Source: Carposina sasakii
Lineage: Eukaryota; Arthropoda; Insecta; Lepidoptera; Carposinidae
NCBI GenBank assembly: GCA_014607495.2
Contig: CP053168.1
Location: forward strand, 372,001 to 436,000
Direction: 5' to 3'
DNA: 64,000 nucleotides
The position numbers and the translations under genes are program-made. Of this stretch, positions 61,470-64,000 are shown one piece after another (positions within the stretch are counted from its first letter, which is position 1; each line of letters begins with the position of its first letter). Under the pieces are notes generated by a model, which had not been told where the DNA came from, ran no database searches, and saw only the letters and a program-made list of their open reading frames with translations.

Positions 61470-62465
61470 CTGTGGAAGAAATACAACTGCGTGAATATTT
61501 TGAACCAGTGTCTCATGATTAAGACGAATCTTATGATATCTCTTAAGATCGACGTCGTTTTAGACCGTGCCAAATAAATATACATACATACAAACTTACA
61601 TACACTCGAAAAGCATAAACATACTGACGTACTCGGGTATAAAAACAGAGTTATGGCTTAAACAGAGTTATCGCTTCGTAAAGTTGAACACCCTTAGAGC
61701 AGGGGCTGCAGGCAAAGCACATTGTCTGAACACCCAGATTGTTTCCATTGTGTAAGGCAGATGTCGCTAATGTCAGTAATGTACTAACTCCTAGCTAGCG
61801 AGCGGTATGTTAGAATTGTGCTAAATACTTGTTCTCACCGGTGTAATTAATCCATTGGGGAATGAGACATCCTATAAGGTATCATAAGCTATTTAAGTAT
61901 AAGGTCGTAGTTAGCTCTTGATTATTACTAATTCCGATTCAAAACACGAGTTTCATGTTACTAATACAGATTACGAAGGTAAACTTACTTCGTGAAAGCC
62001 GTGATGAGATGTCTAACGTATTTTGGGTATTTGCCTTTGACAAAATGTTGCAATTTCTAGCTGCCTAGTCTAGTTTCGAAGATAATGATGACTAGAAAAC
62101 CCTGTTTTGAGAAATTCAAGAATTTTTCATAGGTACTATGTACATGCGACGGATTAGAAGTAATATTTTTTGTGAGATTTTTTTCTCTATTTCTCTTTTA
62201 ATTTACCCGAGTGAGTATCATTACGATAGGAGTTTCGTCCTCGATAGGATTTTTGTGATAATTTGCAACCTCTATTCCTAATAACAATTTTCAAGATGAT
62301 AGCTTCTATACTCATATGTGTCTACGCCGCTCGGTTTAAGCTAACGTTAGCTAGAATAGCGGTGAAAACCACGCCTTGCTTATGGTGCTGACATGTGAAA
62401 TGCTTTCAAGCCGATATATGACGGCACCGTTATGTTAGGATACCAATAAGCTTTAAGCGCATAAA
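61470..62465. other. Upstream of sidestep-like exon 1, nothing recognised
   Basis: I searched for the first half of Ig1 and a signal peptide on the minus strand here and up to 64000 and found none. AT-rich intronic or intergenic DNA. Confidence 0.4.
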
Positions 62466-62775
62466 GCGCAATACACACTGAGCCCGCCGGGCCGCCGACA
62501 CAGCCCGCCGACACAACCCGGCGGCCTATATGGAAAGAATCATGTCGGCAACATAAGCCAGCGTGTGTTGCCCGCCGACATGTTGGCGGCTTGCGTACGC
62601 CTGCCCTCTTGCCCGGCGACTCTCGACCCGTAGTGATGTGCTAGTATTTTGTAATTTGTCATCTCAAGCCGCCGACAAAATTTTCCGACTTGCAATTAGT
62701 GAAGCCGCCAACTAGCCCGCCGACAAAAGTTGCCGACATAGGTCGGCGGCCCGGCGGGCTCAGTGTGTTTTGCGC
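62466..62775. mobile_element. GC-rich fold-back MITE with subrepeats
   Basis: GCGCAATACACACTGAGCCC leads into CGCCGGGCCGCCGACA and is matched inverted at 62735-62775 (GGCGGGCTCAGTGTGTTTTG). GCCGCCGACA-like units recur inside. GC content contrasts sharply with the AT-rich flanks. Confidence 0.88.
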
Positions 62776-63224
62776 TTAAGCGACCACAGGTGGGTGCAAA
62801 TACTAAACACTACAAGCCTTAGTGATTGATTCATTGCCTTAACTAAACTGTTTGCCTTTAGCATCTCCACTTTGCGTTTCCTTCATGAATTTATGGAAAA
62901 ACGTCTCTCTTTCGTTACCTTTAAAGTAAAATTGGTTTTTTTTCACCAAATTTAAGCATAATAATATGCAATTGTTTCTGTCATATCCCAAGATCAAGGA
63001 GCTTTGTAGCTTAGAGGATTATGATTCAATTTCTACTGAAGTATGTGGGTACATTGCGTGGTTTATAAAATCTTCGTTTTAATACTATTATGTAAAATGC
63101 TTTGTTATTAACCACCCTGAAAAAGAATGTAATAGCGAAAATTGCAATTATCGTATTATATAACATGGGACATGGGGCACTGGGCAATGCTTCTATAGAA
63201 TAGAAAGTAAGTAGTATTAATAAT

Positions 63225-63600
63225 AGGGTTTGTTCCCGGGAATTCTCGTCCCGGGAATTCCCGGGAAATCGGTCGGTCTCGTACCCGGGAAATTCAGCTC
63301 GAGAAAAGTCGAGACATCGAGAAGTTTAAATAAACATTTTTACGCTTAGCTTTCTTTGTAAATGCGAGGCGGCAGCGGCATCCTTTGACAGCACGGCTCG
63401 TGTCTGTCGGTATCCTTTGTTTTTGCCGACAAACGCAAGCGCGACGCGGCCCCAGTTGTATTTTGTTCATTCGTGTTTCAACTCCCGCCGTGTTCGGATC
63501 GGTCGGATCATAAACCCAGCATAGTGAGTGTATTTACTATTTAGTGACGCACGAGTAATAGAATCGCAGAACAAACAGGTAAGTATTGTTATTATTTATT
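63225..63600 (+). other. Possible left end of a hAT-like transposon with CpG-rich leader exon
   Basis: TAGGGTTTGTTCCCGGGAAT and repeated TTCCCGGGAA motifs resemble hAT termini. The following 200 bp are CpG-rich and end ACAAACAGGTAAGTATTG, a good donor site. The rest would lie beyond the window; no right terminus was seen. Confidence 0.35.
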
Positions 63601-64000
63601 TAAATAGTTCAAGTGTTTGTTTTGTTTTGTAAGTACTTTTGTATTACCAAAATAATATTTTTGTTTAAAATGAATAGGTATGTTAAAGAAATAAAACTTT
63701 TGTTTTTAATCAAATAAGAGAATTGTTAGTGCATAAATATTTACCGATTTCATTAATTGCATTTGTATTGCAGATGTTGTAATAATCCCACAAAAGCCTA
63801 AAGTTCTAAACTAAACACATAATATTAAGACGTTGTTTTATGGCAATTTATCTACTACAAATAACACAAAACGTATCCAACCAATCCTACCAAACGTAGT
63901 ATACAAAAGGACACAGCTATTTTTTCATCATCATCATCAGCCTAACCTAACCACATCAACCCCCTGCTGGGCATAGGCCTCCCCACTGTTGCGTCAGCTA

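Overview
The window is eukaryotic, AT-rich and intron-rich. It looks like nuclear DNA of a moth or butterfly: it carries Lep1-like Helitron remnants ending in the 'GTCCGCGTGG / CTAGT' signature, several short interspersed repeats with GAT/ATC tails, a DIRS-type retroelement, and an insect sidestep-type receptor gene. There are no operons, ribosome-binding sites, CRISPR arrays or other bacterial features. The species cannot be named from the sequence alone.

Host gene. One host gene can be supported, on the minus strand. It is a sidestep-family (Beat-receptor type) cell-surface protein whose coding exons run from 61469 down to 17791. I could place 15 coding exons (61261-61469, 59150-59260, 39598-39804, 38977-39122, 37640-37787, 36392-36522, 33085-33244, 32370-32522, 31467-31601, 23426-23599, 22946-23095, 22582-22687, 21509-21645, 18851-18963, 17791-17805). 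Every boundary has a GT/AG pair and the reading phase is continuous through all of them, giving 697 residues. The order is the second half of Ig1, then Ig2 to Ig5, a fibronectin-III-like segment, one membrane helix and a short cytoplasmic tail. The signal peptide and first half of Ig1 were not found and are probably upstream, beyond the right edge.

Mobile elements. Almost everything else is transposon-derived. The 19.3-kb intron between exons 2 and 3 (39805-59149) holds a DIRS-like tyrosine-recombinase retroelement (43447-48397), a 5'-truncated non-LTR element (49236-51299) and a 1.57-kb element with perfect 38-bp terminal inverted repeats (53401-54968). The DIRS copy has an intact recombinase reading frame, a reverse transcriptase with its centre missing, and a candidate gag intron filled by a 4 x 115-bp tandem array. 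The non-LTR element sits inside the target duplication of an older SINE. The 7.9-kb intron between exons 9 and 10 contains the 5' end of an LTR element (LTR promoter, primer-binding-like site) with two small leader reading frames ahead of a truncated gag. One leader encodes a myristoylation-type, single-pass membrane protein. This is the least familiar system in the window. Several compact fold-back elements lie very close to exons, notably a 500-bp TATCGATA-rich palindrome starting just after the donor of exon 6.

Flanks. 1-16390 (downstream of the gene) and 61470-64000 (upstream) contain dispersed repeats and AT-rich DNA in which I see no supported host gene. The right edge may hold the start of a hAT-like transposon with a CpG-rich leader.
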